From: Sphingobium sp.
Lineage (GTDB): Bacteria; Pseudomonadota; Alphaproteobacteria; Sphingomonadales; Sphingomonadaceae
DNA: 8,903 nt
Direction: 5' to 3'
Assembly: GCA_030148625.1 (NCBI GenBank)
Contig: JASBTC010000176.1
Coordinates: forward strand, 1-8,903
This document shows, piece after piece, positions 7,443 to 8,903 of the stretch (position 1 is its first letter; every line of letters begins with the position of its first letter). The notes beneath the pieces are model-generated. The model had not been told where the DNA came from. It worked only from the letters and a program-made list of their open reading frames with translations, and made no database searches. The translations under genes were made by a program, and so were the position numbers.

Positions 7443-7459
7443 TGCCCTTTTTTTGGGCA
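7443..7459. repeat. Inverted repeat TGCCC-T7-GGGCA in the nfi-glnB gap
   Basis: Two perfect 5-bp arms, TGCCC at 7443-7447 and GGGCA at 7455-7459, flank seven consecutive T at 7448-7454. The match extends outward by a T-G and an A-T pair. The T-run is in the loop rather than after the stem, so it is not a standard intrinsic terminator in either direction. It lies between the divergent nfi and glnB starts and may be a protein-binding dyad or a bent A/T tract. No function is assigned. Confidence 0.5.
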
Positions 7460-7471
7460 GTATCGCGATCA

Positions 7472-7488
7472 TGCTGCATATTGCAGCA
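7472..7488. promoter_or_regulatory. 17-bp perfect palindrome, possible NtrC-type activator site
   Basis: TGCTGCATATTGCAGCA reads as 7-bp arms around a 3-bp centre with no mismatch. NtrC sites are 17-bp dyads of the form TGCACC-N5-GGTGCA; each half here matches 4 of 6 positions, including the outer TGC/GCA. The centre at 7480 is about 87 bp upstream of the start predicted from the sigma-54-like element, within the usual range for NtrC enhancers. Identity as an NtrC site is inference from symmetry, spacing and the downstream glnBA genes. Confidence 0.4.
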
Positions 7489-7510
7489 GCGATTGTGCGG
7501 TGCGACATAG

Positions 7511-7939
<429 letters not shown>

Positions 7940-7959
7940 TCGATGCCGAACGTCAATGA

Positions 7960-7982
7960 GGGGTCGGCGCTCTGCCAGCCCC
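7960..7982 (+). other. Intercistronic hairpin between glnB and glnA
   Basis: Arms GGGGTCGGC (7960-7968) and GCCAGCCCC (7974-7982) pair over 9 positions with one G-T wobble and one C-A mismatch, around a 5-nt loop. There is no T-run after it, so it is not a strong intrinsic terminator. It could adjust the glnB:glnA mRNA ratio by stabilising processed ends or causing partial termination. The 74-nt gap otherwise shows only the glnA ribosome binding site. Confidence 0.45.
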
Positions 7983-8013
7983 CGCTATGCTTTGCAGGAA
8001 GGTGAAAAACGAT

Positions 8014-8903
8014 ATGGCCAACGACGCCGCAACGATTCTGAAGATGGTGAAGGACCAGGAGATCGAATGGATCGATCTGCGCTTCACGGACCCAAAGGGG
8101 AAGTGGCAGCACCTGACCATGGTCGCCGGTGCGGTCGGCGAGGACGAACTGACCGACGGTCTGATGTTCGACGGTTCGTCGATCGAGGGCTGGAAGGCGA
8201 TCAACGAGTCCGACATGATCCTGAAGCCCGATCTGGACGCGGTCTATGTCGATCCTTTCTCGGCCACGCCGATGCTGATCCTGTTCTGCGACATCGTCGA
8301 ACCGGGCACCGGTGAGCTTTATACGCGCGATCCGCGTTCGACCGCCAAGCGCGCCGAAGCCTATGTGAAGTCGATCGGGATCGGCGACACCGTCTATGTC
8401 GGCCCCGAGGCCGAGTTCTTCATGTTCGACGATGTCCGTTTCGAGAATGGCTACAACACCAGCTATTACAAGATCGACGATATCGAGCTGCCGACCAACA
8501 CCGGCACCAAATATGAGACCGGCAACCTGGCCCACCGTCCGCGCGCCAAGGGCGGTTATTTCCCCGTCGCGCCGGTGGACTCGGCGGTCGACATCCGCGG
8601 CGAGATGGTTTCGACCATGCTCGAAATGGGCCTGCCCTGCGACAAGCATCACCATGAGGTGGCCGCCGCGCAGCACGAACTGGGCCTGACCTTCGGCACG
8701 CTGGTGACCACCGCCGACCGGATGCAGATCTACAAGTACGTCGTCCACATGGTCGCCAATGCCTATGGCAAGACCGCGACGTTCATGCCCAAGCCGATCA
8801 AGGAAGACAACGGATCGGGGATGCATACCCACATCTCGATCTGGGAAAAGGGCAAGCCCCTGTTCGCGGGCGACGGCTATGCCGGCCTCAGCGACATGTG
8901 CCT
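8014..8903 (+). CDS. glnA: Glutamine synthetase, type I (3' end outside window)
   Basis: Glutamine synthetase makes glutamine from glutamate, ammonia and ATP and works as a cytoplasmic dodecamer. The first 296 residues are present; a full subunit is about 470. Landmarks from my own translation are the N-terminal signature MFDGSSIEGW (51-60), GPEAEFFMFD with metal-ligand glutamates (130-139), DKHHHEVAAAQHELG with further ligands E215 and E222 (210-224), and the ATP/ammonia-site signature KPIKEDNGSGMHTH (260-273) with H271. The adenylylation Tyr, near residue 400 in this family, is beyond the window edge, so regulation by GlnE cannot be confirmed. The ATG at 8014 has AGGAAGG at 7996-8002, with a rather long 11-nt spacing. 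The gene follows glnB by 74 nt and is very likely co-transcribed with it. Confidence 0.96.
   Translation, partial: MANDAATILKMVKDQEIEWIDLRFTDPKGKWQHLTMVAGAVGEDELTDGLMFDGSSIEGWKAINESDMILKPDLDAVYVDPFSATPMLILFCDIVEPGTGELYTRDPRSTAKRAEAYVKSIGIGDTVYVGPEAEFFMFDDVRFENGYNTSYYKIDDIELPTNTGTKYETGNLAHRPRAKGGYFPVAPVDSAVDIRGEMVSTMLEMGLPCDKHHHEVAAAQHELGLTFGTLVTTADRMQIYKYVVHMVANAYGKTATFMPKPIKEDNGSGMHTHISIWEKGKPLFAGDGYAGLSDMC

Noticed and set aside
7443..7459. T7 inverted repeat read as an intrinsic terminator
   Set aside because: The T-run is the loop and not the tail, and no gene ends just upstream on either strand.
7482..7510. Possible sigma-70 promoter (TTGCAG, 17-nt spacer, ACATAG) upstream of glnB
   Set aside because: The -10 matches the consensus poorly, so it is not supported as a feature, although a second vegetative promoter for glnB remains possible.
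7983..7996. TTTGCA before glnA as a possible sigma-54 -12 element
   Set aside because: No GG lies at the required 12-nt distance upstream; the bases there are CC.

Overview
The window looks like an ordinary stretch of chromosome from a high-GC alphaproteobacterium, most likely a sphingomonad (Sphingomonadales). The basis is the protein character: a TonB-dependent receptor beside a small catabolic-type cluster, a glnB-glnA pair of alphaproteobacterial type, and a -10 box of the GCTATATT kind. This is inference from family resemblance, not a database match. No rRNA, tRNA, CRISPR array, insertion sequence or prophage gene was seen.

Layout. (1) About 1-2987, plus strand: the C-terminal part of a TonB-dependent outer-membrane receptor, a 12-helix major facilitator transporter, and a short-chain dehydrogenase. 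The receptor and transporter are 20 nt apart and the transporter and dehydrogenase overlap by 8 nt, so they read as one operon for uptake and oxidation or reduction of an unidentified small molecule. (2) 2984-4926, minus strand: a single-domain CinA/molybdopterin-binding-fold protein followed 26 nt later by a class I/II PLP aminotransferase. The aminotransferase and the dehydrogenase end tail to tail inside one TTTAAA palindrome. (3) 5034-5858, plus strand: type I methionine aminopeptidase, with a promoter placed so that its mRNA probably starts at the ATG (leaderless). (4) 5818-7408, minus strand: endonuclease V (nfi), then a polytopic membrane protein. That protein carries weakened copies of several FtsW/RodA (SEDS) motifs but lacks the catalytic aspartate. 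Its 3' end overlaps the methionine aminopeptidase gene by 41 nt in antisense. (5) 7601-8903, plus strand: glnB (PII signal protein) and the first two thirds of glnA (glutamine synthetase), cut off by the window edge.

The 192-nt gap between nfi and glnB is the richest regulatory stretch. It contains a sigma-54-like -24/-12 element, a 17-bp perfect palindrome about 87 bp upstream of the predicted start that resembles a degenerate NtrC site, a nested dyad overlapping the -24 element, and an inverted repeat whose loop is seven T. Together these fit nitrogen-responsive control of glnBA.

The most unusual item is the SEDS-like membrane protein at 5818-6663. The rest are recognisable families, and the window shows no convincing new multi-gene system.
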